Assembly (NCBI GenBank): GCA_049282455.1
Contig: JBAPUB010000029.1
Span: 1 to 64,000, forward strand
Length of the DNA stretch: 64,000 nt
Reading direction: 5' to 3'
Source: JBAPUB01 sp049282455
GTDB lineage: Bacteria > Actinomycetota > Actinomycetes > JAHEKZ01
Made by a program: the position numbers and the translations under genes. Below are positions 26,423-34,243 of the stretch, one piece after another. Every line of letters starts with the position of its first letter. Position 1 is the first letter of the stretch. Under the pieces are notes generated by a model that was not told the DNA's origin, searched no databases, and saw nothing but the letters and a program-made list of their open reading frames with translations.

Positions 26423-27633
26423 GGAAGTCCAGCGGGCGCAGGTGACGGCAGAACCACCGAGGTCGGTGGTTCGACCGGCAGATAGAGCCGCTGCAGCGCG
26501 ACGAGCACGGCCTCGGCCACGGTGTCGCGAAACGTCGGGTCGGACAGTCGGGCGGCGTCTCCGGGGTTGGTCAGGTAGCCGATCTCCACGCGGATGGTCG
26601 GCATCTTGGTCCGGCGCAGCAGGTCCCAGGTCTTGCCGTCGGTGTGGCCGTCGAGCAGGTCGGTCCGGGAGACCACCTCCGCCTGGACGAGGTCGGCGAC
26701 GCGCCGGCCCACCTCCGACGACGCGCCGGAGTGTCCGGACCCGTAGAAGAAGGTGGCCACGCCCGAGGCAGCGGTGCTGGGGTGGGCGTCGACGTGCAGG
26801 GACAGCACGAGGTCGGCGTCCAGTCGGTTGGCCAGGGCGGCGCGGGTCGACTCGTCCGGCGGCGCCGTGTCGGGGGCCAGCCGACCACGGGTGAGATAGG
26901 CCGAGACCCCCACCGCGACGAGGCGTCCTTCGATCCGCGCGGCCAGGTCGGCGACGATGTCCGCCTCAGCCAGGCCATGGCCGACGGCACCGGGGTCGCT
27001 GCCCCCGTGTCCGGGGTCGATGACCACGATCTTGCCTGCCAGACCCGGTCCGGAGCCGGCCCAGCGCTGGGTCTCGCGCAGGTGCTGGGCTGCTCCGCCG
27101 ACGACCGTGCGGGCCAGGCGGTTCAGCGCCTTGAACGTGACCGGGCCGCACAGCCCGTCGACCGGGATCCCCACGTTGCGCTGGAAGTCGCGCAGCGCGG
27201 TCTCGGTGTCGATGCCGAACAACCCGTCGATGCGACCGGGGTCGAACCCGAGCTCGAGGAGTCGTCCCTGAAGGGCGGACACGTCGTCACCGGACAGCAT
27301 GTGCGTGGGGGCGAACCGCAGCACCCGGTCGCCGAGCTGCCAGCGGGCGTCGTCCAGGCGGCGCCAGGTCTGGATGCCCACGATGCCGTCACACGCGAGC
27401 CCGCGTTGCTGCTGGAAGGCCAGGACACCGCGCTCGACGCCGTCGTCGTACAGCGCGTCCATCGGATGGACGGCACCCACAGCCTCGGGTCCGGCCTCGT
27501 CGTCAATGAGCCCGAGTCGGGCCAGGTGCCCCCGAACCTGGGCGACGGCTGGACCTTTGTCACCGTGGCGCAGGGGCAGCCCGCCACCGAGACCGTCGGT
27601 GGACGGCTCGCGTGGACGTTCGGGCTGTGGCAT
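26416..27633 (-). CDS. cwlM: CwlM-like N-acetylmuramoyl-L-alanine amidase homologue
   Basis: A 405-residue protein with two peptidoglycan-binding-1 domains (about 22-95 and 112-172) and a C-terminal Amidase_3 domain (about 200-385). Zinc and catalytic positions are all filled: His209 in DPGHGG, Glu223, His280 in SLHVDA and Glu350 in VEIGYLTN. No signal peptide is visible, as in mycobacterial CwlM, which is cytoplasmic and, when phosphorylated by PknB, stimulates MurA. Location beside parB/trxA and length match CwlM. ATG 27633 has GGAGG at a good distance; an extra 20 upstream residues are possible. Whether it is a regulator, an enzyme or both cannot be decided here. Confidence 0.85.
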   Translation of the reverse strand: MPQPERPREPSTDGLGGGLPLRHGDKGPAVAQVRGHLARLGLIDDEAGPEAVGAVHPMDALYDDGVERGVLAFQQQRGLACDGIVGIQTWRRLDDARWQLGDRVLRFAPTHMLSGDDVSALQGRLLELGFDPGRIDGLFGIDTETALRDFQRNVGIPVDGLCGPVTFKALNRLARTVVGGAAQHLRETQRWAGSGPGLAGKIVVIDPGHGGSDPGAVGHGLAEADIVADLAARIEGRLVAVGVSAYLTRGRLAPDTAPPDESTRAALANRLDADLVLSLHVDAHPSTAASGVATFFYGSGHSGASSEVGRRVADLVQAEVVSRTDLLDGHTDGKTWDLLRRTKMPTIRVEIGYLTNPGDAARLSDPTFRDTVAEAVLVALQRLYLPVEPPTSVVLPSPAPAGLPG

Positions 27634-27754
27634 CGGGCCTCCGGCTCGACCGGGGTGTCGTTCCCGTGCCAGCAGAGGATGGCACCTGAGCATGGTAGCC
27701 GCCCCGCGGCGCGGGCCCAGTGACTCAGCGCTGGCCCAAGCCCGCCCGACACGC

Positions 27755-27806
27755 CCCTACAGGTATGCCCTACAGGTAAGCCCTACAGGTAAGCCCTACA
27801 GGTAAG
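27755..27806. repeat. Four tandem 13-bp units at the trxA 3' end
   Basis: Unit CCCTACAGGTAAG at 27768-27780, 27781-27793 and 27794-27806; the outermost copy (27755-27767) ends TATG. The copy at 27794-27806 contains the last trxA codons and stop, so the array looks like repeated duplication of the gene end into the 162-bp trxA-cwlM gap. Confidence 0.9.
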
Positions 27807-28119
27807 CGGAGAGGTCTTGCAGGAGGACCTGCTTGGGCTTGGCCCCGACGATCGTCTTGACGATCTCTCCGCCCGAGAACACCGCCATGGTCGGGATCGA
27901 CGTGATGCCGTAGCTGGCAGCCGTGCGGGGGTTCTCGTCGACGTTCAGCTTCGCCACCGTCAACGTGGCGCCGTGCTCACCGGCGATCTCCTCCAGGATC
28001 GGGGCCACCATGCGGCACGGTCCGCACCACTCCGCCCAGAAGTCGACGAGGACCGGCTTGTCAGAACCGAGCACGTCCGTGGCGAACGTGGCGTCGGTGG
28101 TGGTGGTGGTGGCTCCCAT
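27796..28119 (-). CDS. trxA: Thioredoxin
   Basis: A 107-residue thioredoxin with the redox motif WCGPC (31-35), preceding DFWAEW, and the cis-proline loop SIPTMAVF. It reduces disulfides in cytoplasmic proteins using TrxB. ATG at 28119 gives the standard length; the longer frame upstream overlaps trxB. It lies 49 bp after trxB on the same strand. Confidence 0.97.
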   Translation of the reverse strand: MGATTTTTDATFATDVLGSDKPVLVDFWAEWCGPCRMVAPILEEIAGEHGATLTVAKLNVDENPRTAASYGITSIPTMAVFSGGEIVKTIVGAKPKQVLLQDLSAYL

Positions 28120-28168
28120 GAACAGCTCCAGTCGAAGAGGAATAGGTGGTGAGGTCGAGGGGATCGGC

Positions 28169-29149
28169 TCAGGCCGTGACGAGTCCGGCGTCCTGGGCGG
28201 CTGCCGCGGCACCGCCGTCGGCCAGGGCCGCGAGGAAGCGCTCGGCGTCCAGCGCCGCTGCGCACCCGGTGCCTGCAGCGGTGATGGCCTGTCGGTAGGT
28301 GTGGTCGACGAGGTCACCGCAGGCGAAGACGCCGGGAAGGTCGGTGTGGGTGCTGGGAGCGTCGACCAGGACGTAGCCCTCGTCGTCACGGCGCACCTGC
28401 CCGGCGACCAGGTCACTGCGGGGGTCGTGACCGATGGCGACGAACAGCCCGGTGACCGCCAGCTCGGACTCCGCGCCGGTCACGGTGTTGCGCAACCGGA
28501 TACCACTCACCTTGTCCTCGCCGAGGACATCGATGACCTCGGAGTCCCAGGCGAAACCGATCTTGGGGTTGTCGAACGCGCGCTGCTGCATGATCTTGCT
28601 CGCCCGAAGCGAGTCGCGGCGGTGGACCAAGGTGACCGAACGCGCGAACTTCGTCAAGAAGGTGGCTTCCTCGACGGCGGAGTCGCCACCGCCGATGACA
28701 GCGATGTCCTGGTCGCGGAAGAAGAACCCGTCACACGTCGCGCACCACGAGACGCCGCGTCCGGACAGCCGCTTCTCGTTGACCAGACCGAGCTCGCGGT
28801 AGGCAGAGCCCATGGCCAAGATCACCGAGCGGGCCCGGTGCTCGTTGCCCGAGCCGTCCCGGACGATCTTCAGGTGTCCGGACAGGTCGACGGAGACGAC
28901 GTCGTCGGTGACGAGCTCGGCGCCGAAACGCTTGGCCTGCTGGCGCATCTGGTCCATCAGCTCTGGGCCCATGACACCGTCGGAGAAGCCGGGGAAGTTC
29001 TCGACCTCGGTGGTGTTCATCAAGGCGCCGCCGGCGGTGACCGAGCCCTCGAACACCAGGGGAGCGAGGTTGGCCCGAGCGGTGTAGACGGCCGCGGTGT
29101 AGCCCGCTGGGCCTGAACCGATGATGATCACGTCACGGACGTCGGACAC
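28169..29149 (-). CDS. trxB: Thioredoxin reductase (NADPH)
   Basis: A 326-residue FAD enzyme that reduces thioredoxin. The FAD motif is IIGSGPAGYTAA, the redox pair CATC (Cys136, Cys139), the NADPH motif VIGGGDSAVEEA, and the C-terminal FAD motif FACGDLVDHTYRQAITAAGTG. GTG start. Placement downstream of sigM matches the oxidative/envelope-stress sigM-trxB-trxA arrangement of mycobacteria and streptomycetes. Confidence 0.97.
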   Translation of the reverse strand: MSDVRDVIIIGSGPAGYTAAVYTARANLAPLVFEGSVTAGGALMNTTEVENFPGFSDGVMGPELMDQMRQQAKRFGAELVTDDVVSVDLSGHLKIVRDGSGNEHRARSVILAMGSAYRELGLVNEKRLSGRGVSWCATCDGFFFRDQDIAVIGGGDSAVEEATFLTKFARSVTLVHRRDSLRASKIMQQRAFDNPKIGFAWDSEVIDVLGEDKVSGIRLRNTVTGAESELAVTGLFVAIGHDPRSDLVAGQVRRDDEGYVLVDAPSTHTDLPGVFACGDLVDHTYRQAITAAGTGCAAALDAERFLAALADGGAAAAAQDAGLVTA

Positions 29150-29229
29150 GAAGGCTCCCTGGTCAACGATCGGCAGACCGCACGAACGCGGATCTGCCGC
29201 TGGTGCTCACAACCGATGGTAGGGCGCGG

Positions 29230-30150
29230 TCATTCCGCCGATGTGGAGGGCGTGGCCGAAGTCGTCGGCGCGGCCGAGGCGGTGGCCAGGGCCGAGGGGC
29301 TGCCGCTCACCGTTGGGGTCGGGGTGACGACTCCCGGGCTGGGTGTGACCGGTACGAACGTGCCGTCGTCCAGCGCAGCCAGGTCGGCGGCGTTGATGAC
29401 CCGGTAGTACAGCAGCGTCGCATCCGGTCCCGAGCAGTCGGGGGCGACGACGAAGACCTGGACCTGGCTGCTGTTGGTCTGGCTGGGAAGCACGACGATC
29501 AAGGCGTTCTTGGCTGCCTGCCCCGTCTGGAAGGTGGCCAGGTCGACCGCGATCGGGGTGACCGTGTCGCTTTGGGCGAGCTCGGCCACGCATGCGCGCA
29601 GGGCGGCCTCGTCGTCGACGCGGGCGTACAGGTTGGCGGTCGGCTGGTCCGTCATGGCGACGCGCGGCCCGTTCGTCTCGGCCGAGACCAGCACCGTGTT
29701 CAGCTGCGCGGGAAGCTTCTCGGTCGAGTACTGCGTACCGCTGCTCATCAGCTCGATGGGTGCCGCTGTGCTCGTGGCGTCCGCGGACTCGGCAGTGAGC
29801 ACACCTGGGTCGCCAGCCGGGCCGGAGGACGACAGGTTCGACACGACGACCCCACTGACGACCAGGACGGCCGCAACCCCGGCCGCCAGGCCGAGGGCGC
29901 GCCCGGACCATGCAAGCCGCCGGTCCGACCGGTGACGTGCCTGGGCAGTGGACGAGCCGGGTACCGGCAGGGCGCTCAGGACGGCGTCGAGGCGTGTAGC
30001 GACGTCGTCGGGCATGGGGATCGTCGGCAGCGACGCGAGCAGAGCGGAAACGTGGTCCAGCTGCTCAGGTGAGACCGCAGTGAGCTCGTCGTCGGGGACC
30101 GCGTTCAGCGCCGGGGTCGCCTGGTCGGGAGACAGGTCGTCGGACGTCAC
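29230..30150 (-). CDS. Membrane-anchored anti-sigma factor candidate for SigM
   Basis: A 306-residue protein whose GTG start overlaps the sigM stop (GTGA), the usual arrangement for an ECF sigma factor and its anti-sigma. The N-terminal 80 residues are cytoplasmic and acidic (VSPEQLDHVSALLASLP), followed by one membrane segment (about 84-105). The external domain (about 110-265) has no recognisable zinc motif and ends in a Thr/Ser/Pro-rich tail. A classical HxxxCxxC anti-sigma zinc motif is absent, as in several SigM partners. Function is inferred from position and topology. Confidence 0.7.
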   Translation of the reverse strand: MTSDDLSPDQATPALNAVPDDELTAVSPEQLDHVSALLASLPTIPMPDDVATRLDAVLSALPVPGSSTAQARHRSDRRLAWSGRALGLAAGVAAVLVVSGVVVSNLSSSGPAGDPGVLTAESADATSTAAPIELMSSGTQYSTEKLPAQLNTVLVSAETNGPRVAMTDQPTANLYARVDDEAALRACVAELAQSDTVTPIAVDLATFQTGQAAKNALIVVLPSQTNSSQVQVFVVAPDCSGPDATLLYYRVINAADLAALDDGTFVPVTPSPGVVTPTPTVSGSPSALATASAAPTTSATPSTSAE

Positions 30151-30782
30151 GGCGTGCCTCCTTGGGGCTCAGTGGGTGGTGGTGCCTGGGCAATGGGTCC
30201 GACGTCGTCGGGCGCGTCGAGGTTCCGCAGGGGTGCGAGCAGCGGAACGAGCTTGGCCCGGGCCCGGGCACAGCGGCTCTTGATGGTGCCGGTCGGGCAC
30301 TCCAGCATGGTTGCGGCGTCCTCGACGGAGTACCCCTCGACGTCCACCAGCACGAGCGCGGCTCGCTGGTCGGGCGGCAGGGTCTGCAGGGCCCGCTCGA
30401 TCTCCATCGCCCACTCACGACGGCCGAGCTGGTCGTCGGGGTCGACCGGTGTCGACGCGTCGCCCTCGGGCAGCGGGACGGTCGGGCGTGCCTTGCGGCG
30501 GCGCAGGAGGTCCAGCGAGGCGTTGACGACGATGCGGTGCAGCCAGGTGGTCACGGCGGACTCGCCGCGGAAGCCGGCTGCCGCCTTGTGCGCGGACAGC
30601 AGGGCGTCCTGCAGGGCGTCGGCGGCGTCCTCGGGGTTGCCGGTGGTGCGCAGGGCCACCCCCCAGAGCCGGTCTCGATGCCGGGTCACCAAGGCGGCGA
30701 AGGCCTCCGGGTCGCCGTCGGCGTGGGCCGAGAGCAGCTCGGCGTCGCTGGGCTCGCCGTCGGTCTGCTCGTCCAAGGTCAC
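30147..30782 (-). CDS. sigM: ECF RNA polymerase sigma factor SigM
   Basis: A 211-residue extracytoplasmic-function sigma factor. Region 2 contains DRLWGVALRTTGNPEDAADALQDALLSAH and WLHRIVVNASLDLLRRRKAR; region 4 contains LPPDQRAALVLVDVEGYSVEDAA and the helix-turn-helix CPTGTIKSRCARARAKL. Neighbours (anti-sigma candidate, trxB, trxA, cwlM downstream; envelope pseudokinase upstream) match the sigM locus and suggest a role in envelope or disulfide stress. GTG start at 30782. Confidence 0.9.
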   Translation of the reverse strand: MTLDEQTDGEPSDAELLSAHADGDPEAFAALVTRHRDRLWGVALRTTGNPEDAADALQDALLSAHKAAAGFRGESAVTTWLHRIVVNASLDLLRRRKARPTVPLPEGDASTPVDPDDQLGRREWAMEIERALQTLPPDQRAALVLVDVEGYSVEDAATMLECPTGTIKSRCARARAKLVPLLAPLRNLDAPDDVGPIAQAPPPTEPQGGTP

Positions 30783-30807
30783 GGTGGGTCAGCGTAGAGG
30801 CTGCCGC

Positions 30808-32193
30808 TCACGAGGCCCGCACCACGACGTCGGCCACGCCGCCCTGGTAGCCGTTCTCCCCGCCGGGCAGCCCCGTGAGCCAGATCAGCACGGCGTCAGA
30901 AGGCACTGCCGGCGCGAATCGAAGAGTCAAGCGGTCCCCCGCACCGACGACCTCGGCAGCCAGGCGGTAGTCGGACAGCTTGGTGGGGTCTGCGCGCGTG
31001 GTCAGCACCTGCAGGTCGGTCCCGCGGCCGACGAGCTCGATGTCGACACCGGACACAGGGGTGCGGTGCTTGAGACCGAGCACCAGGCCCACGCCCTGCT
31101 TGAGGCCGCCGAGGTCGCGGGTCGTGTAGGTCACCGTGGTCCAGGCACTGGTGAGGTCTCCGTCGATGGCGGCGGCGGCCTGGTCGTCGTTCTCGGTCTG
31201 GTCGCCCTGGGGGTCGAGCACCGTGACCGAGGCGATGGGCACGCTGACCGGGGTGCCCGGCGTCGGTGAGACCGACGTCCTGCTCGGCGACGGCTCCGCT
31301 GAGGTGACCGGGGCAGCCGTCGACCTGTCCTGCCAGACCTGCCACCCGAGGAGCACGACGCCGGCAGCCAGGATGGCGACCACGGCGAGCAGTCCCGCGA
31401 TGGCCGGCCAGGATGGTCGCCCCGAGGTGTCTGGACTGTGCCTGTCCCGGGCCGAGCCGTCAGCATCGACGGTTGCAGCGAGTGCGACCGAGACGGCGGC
31501 GGCGGTGTCGAGCGGAGGGCCGTCACCGGGGAAGCCCATTGCACGCCAGGCGATCTCGTCGAGGGTCGTGGGGACCCCGGCGCGGACCTGCCGTGGTCGG
31601 GCTGGTGCGTCGTCGACCCTGGGTGCAGCCGGCAACCCTGCGCAGGGACCGTCGGGCCAGCACCCGGTCAACGTGGCGTAGAGCAGCGCGCCGAGGCGTC
31701 GAACGTCACGCAGCGCGCCAGAGTCGTCGTCCTCTTCCTCGGCGATCGCCGCCCGGACGCCGAGCCCGGTGACGAGGGCGCCGCTCTCCCCGACAAGCAC
31801 GTCACGGGGGTCGAGCACGAGATGGTGCAGTCCCGCACCGTCTGCTGCCGCGAGGGCATCGGCGATCTGTCGCACGAGGTCTGCAGCGTCAGCGGAGCGC
31901 ATGTTCCTCGCGGTGATGATGTCGGCGAGGGTGTGGGCGGCTGACCATCGGGTGACGACGAAGACGCGGCCGTCGTCGACGTCGACGTCGACAACTTGTT
32001 GGAGGTGCGGGTGCTCGACGGCGGCGGCCTTCTGTGCAGCCGTGCGGACCTTGCGCGCCCGCGGGTCGTCGCGTTCGAGAAGCATCACTCCCACGCCGCG
32101 ATCGAGCACGTCGTCGTGCGCCTGCCACAGGACCCGTCCCTGACCGACGGCCACAGGCGTCAGGAGGTCATAGCGTCCGGCAAGGCGTTCCAC
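30808..32193 (-). CDS. Membrane pseudokinase with C-terminal discoidin-like domain (MviN-associated)
   Basis: A 461-residue protein resembling the C-terminal half of mycobacterial Rv3910, where MurJ is fused to a pseudokinase and an external domain. Residues 1-240 have a kinase fold but lack catalysis: no beta-3 lysine (GVGVMLLERDD), HRD replaced by HLVLDPRD (124-131), DFG replaced by TGLGV (142-146). A membrane segment follows (about 263-287), then a Ser/Thr/Pro linker and a discoidin-like external domain (about 315-461) with AAAAIDGDLTSAWTT. In mycobacteria the phosphorylated pseudokinase binds FhaA to restrain MurJ. GTG 32193 was chosen as the last start before the fold; the ribosome site is weak. 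murJ itself is 7.3 kb away. Confidence 0.82.
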   Translation of the reverse strand: MERLAGRYDLLTPVAVGQGRVLWQAHDDVLDRGVGVMLLERDDPRARKVRTAAQKAAAVEHPHLQQVVDVDVDDGRVFVVTRWSAAHTLADIITARNMRSADAADLVRQIADALAAADGAGLHHLVLDPRDVLVGESGALVTGLGVRAAIAEEEDDDSGALRDVRRLGALLYATLTGCWPDGPCAGLPAAPRVDDAPARPRQVRAGVPTTLDEIAWRAMGFPGDGPPLDTAAAVSVALAATVDADGSARDRHSPDTSGRPSWPAIAGLLAVVAILAAGVVLLGWQVWQDRSTAAPVTSAEPSPSRTSVSPTPGTPVSVPIASVTVLDPQGDQTENDDQAAAAIDGDLTSAWTTVTYTTRDLGGLKQGVGLVLGLKHRTPVSGVDIELVGRGTDLQVLTTRADPTKLSDYRLAAEVVGAGDRLTLRFAPAVPSDAVLIWLTGLPGGENGYQGGVADVVVRAS

Positions 32194-32230
32194 GAGCAGC
32201 GAGCCTAGGTGGTGACGGGGGCTCGGCTCG

Positions 32231-33361
32231 TCAGGGCGCGAGTCCCGGGCGGGCCACGCCGTACAACCCGTCGAAGTAGACCGGCACCACGCGCACGAAG
32301 GCGCCGGTGTGCGGAGCCTCCACCATCTGGCCGTTGCCGATGTACATCGTGATGTGGTGGATGGTGGCGGCATCCCGAGGGTCGAAGGCGTACACCAGGA
32401 CGTCGCCGGGCAGCATCTGGGACACGTCCACCGGTCGGCTCGCGAAGTACTGGTCACTGGCCAGGCGAGGCAGGGACAAGCCCGCCTGGGCGTACGCCCA
32501 CTGGACGAGCCCACTGCAGTCGAACGTGTCCGGGCCTTCGTCGCCCCACACGTAGGGCGAGCCGAGCTTGGTGAGGGCAGCAGTCACGGCAGCGTCGCCG
32601 AACGGCGTGCCCGAGGCGGGCCGAGCTGTGCTGGCGGTCAGGCCATAGGCGGCGAGTGCCTGGGCGGCGGCAGCTTCGGCTGCCGCCTGTCGTTGCTGGG
32701 CCAGCTGCGCTGCCAGCTGCTCGACGCGCGAGTCGGCATCGTGGAGGGCTTGGCGGGCGGCTGCTTTCAACGAGTCGAGCTGCTTGACCAGTGCCGCCGC
32801 CTGGCCGGCCAGCTGGGCGCGCTGCTGGGCCACGACCGCCTGCCGGGCGCGCAAGGTTCGGGCCGCGTCGAACGCGGCGGTCGAGGTGTCGACCGCCGTC
32901 CCGTCCGCCTGCAGGACCTGCTGGACCGTCGTGGCCCGGCTCAGCACGTCGGAGATGTCACCGCCGTCGAGCAGCGACGAGTACAGGGCCGGGGCGCCGC
33001 CTGACATGTAGAGGGCCCGCACCCGGTTGGTCGCGGAGTCGTCGACCGATGCGCTCTGGGTGGCCAGTGCGGCCAGCTGCTGTTCGGTGCTGATGGCCCG
33101 GTTCGACGCCGAGGCCAGCTGGTCCCTGACGTAGGCCAGCCGCTCCTGCGCGCGGTCCTGCTCGCCGGAGATCCGGGCGAGGCGGGCGCGCAGCTGCTCG
33201 GCTTGGCCCTGGGCGGTCGACAAGGTTGCTGGGTCCACCGGATCCATGCGGGCCACGATGCCGGGTGAGCCGAACGCCGGGGCGCCCTGCAGGAGTGCCG
33301 CGGACGCGGCGACGGCCACGAGACCGGTGGCAAGGCGGCGTGCGAGGCCGCGGTGGCTCAC
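32231..33361 (-). CDS. C40 (NlpC/P60) peptidoglycan endopeptidase with coiled coil
   Basis: A 376-residue secreted cell-wall hydrolase of the RipA/RipC type. A signal peptide (LARRLATGLVAVAASAALLQGAPAFG) is followed by a long coiled coil (about 45-235) and the NlpC/P60 domain. Catalytic Cys282 is in DTFDCSGLVQWAY and His336 in IHHITMYIGNG. The coiled coil probably autoinhibits or docks with an FtsX-type partner, as in related hydrolases. GTG start overlaps the stop of the upstream small membrane gene (GTGA). It would cut D-Glu/meso-DAP stem-peptide bonds, provided the wall is of that type. Confidence 0.88.
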   Translation of the reverse strand: MSHRGLARRLATGLVAVAASAALLQGAPAFGSPGIVARMDPVDPATLSTAQGQAEQLRARLARISGEQDRAQERLAYVRDQLASASNRAISTEQQLAALATQSASVDDSATNRVRALYMSGGAPALYSSLLDGGDISDVLSRATTVQQVLQADGTAVDTSTAAFDAARTLRARQAVVAQQRAQLAGQAAALVKQLDSLKAAARQALHDADSRVEQLAAQLAQQRQAAAEAAAAQALAAYGLTASTARPASGTPFGDAAVTAALTKLGSPYVWGDEGPDTFDCSGLVQWAYAQAGLSLPRLASDQYFASRPVDVSQMLPGDVLVYAFDPRDAATIHHITMYIGNGQMVEAPHTGAFVRVVPVYFDGLYGVARPGLAP

Positions 33362-33792
33362 GGAAGGGAGCCCGTCGAACCAATCGGTTCGGCGTTGATC
33401 GGCACCACGATCTCGGCGTAGTGCGCCAGCGGCTTGATACGGAACAGGACCAGCGTGGGTGCCGTCTTCCGCACGTCGAAGTTGACACTTCCGTCGACGT
33501 TGAGCATGAACGTCTTCTTGGGGATCGTGGCCCCCTGTGACTCTGCGTATGCGGCGGCGGCGTTGTACGCCGCGACTGGGTCGTGGTGCTGCTGGAAGTC
33601 ACTCAGCGCGTCGTCGGCGGCCGTGGCGCCAACGTCCTGCAGCGACACGTTTGTCACGGCGATGGACAAGACCTCGAAGCCGACGATGGCCAGGAGCCCC
33701 AGCGTGACCGTCACTCTGGTCAACCAGCCCAAGACGATGCTTCCGGAGTCGCGGGCGGCACCGGAGCTCCGGGGCGAGCGGGCCGGGTCCAT
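33358..33792 (-). CDS. Small membrane-anchored protein upstream of the C40 peptidase
   Basis: A 144-residue protein with one N-terminal membrane segment (about 23-45, LGWLTRVTVTLGLLAIVGFEVLS) and an external part about 100 residues long. Motifs such as AYNAAAAYAESQGATIP and LNVDGSVNFDVRKTAPTLV recall the C-terminal region of Tad/Flp minor pseudopilins, but the match is loose. ATG 33792 is preferred; its ribosome site is poor. The stop overlaps the C40 gene start, so the two are almost certainly co-translated. Function unknown. Confidence 0.7.
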   Translation of the reverse strand: MDPARSPRSSGAARDSGSIVLGWLTRVTVTLGLLAIVGFEVLSIAVTNVSLQDVGATAADDALSDFQQHHDPVAAYNAAAAYAESQGATIPKKTFMLNVDGSVNFDVRKTAPTLVLFRIKPLAHYAEIVVPINAEPIGSTGSLP

Positions 33793-33836
33793 GTCTGGAC
33801 TGTCGGCGTAGGTTGCGGCGTTCTTGAGCGGCAGGA

Positions 33837-33854
33837 GGGTTGGGCTGCCAACCC
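33837..33854 (-). terminator. Candidate hairpin after the NTF2-like gene
   Basis: GGGTTGG (33837-33843) pairs with CCAACCC (33848-33854) around a 4-nt loop, in the 79-bp gap between the NTF2-like gene and the small membrane gene. No T-tract. It suggests the hydrolase unit ends here. Confidence 0.35.
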
Positions 33855-33871
33855 GGCACGGGACAGCAGCG

Positions 33872-34243
33872 TCAGGCGGGTGCCCACAGGGCGTTGAGGA
33901 TCCTCCAGTGCTCGTCGACGAGAACCAGCTGCAGGTAGTCGACGTAGATGGCACCGCTTGCGTGCGCCGTTGCTATCGATCCCTGGACGTGGTCGACACA
34001 GATGTCCACGCGACGCTCGTCTGGGTCCTCGCGCCGGCCCAGTCCCTCGGCTGCCCCGTCGATCATCTCTCGTGCGGTGATCGTCTCGACCACTTGGTCG
34101 TCCTCAAGGGATCGCTTGGCCAGGTCGGGGTGGAGGGCGCTCGCCATTCGGGCAGCGTCACCGTCGAACCAGCCTTCGTAGTAGTCGAGGACAGTTGCGA
34201 GGATCGCCGCGCGGGCGTCGTCGGCTGTTGCGGTGTCGTTCAT
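33872..34243 (-). CDS. NTF2-like / putative lumazine-binding family protein
   Basis: A 123-residue protein of the cystatin/NTF2-like fold: AAILATVLDYYEGWFDGDAARMASALHPDLAKR at the start and a C-terminal strand pair ending DEHWRILNALWAPA. Members act as small-molecule binding or isomerase-like domains, often in catabolic clusters. The ATG at 34243 has GGAGGAG upstream and overlaps the alpha/beta-hydrolase stop (ATGA), so both are probably one unit. No catalytic residue can be asserted. Confidence 0.8.
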   Translation of the reverse strand: MNDTATADDARAAILATVLDYYEGWFDGDAARMASALHPDLAKRSLEDDQVVETITAREMIDGAAEGLGRREDPDERRVDICVDHVQGSIATAHASGAIYVDYLQLVLVDEHWRILNALWAPA

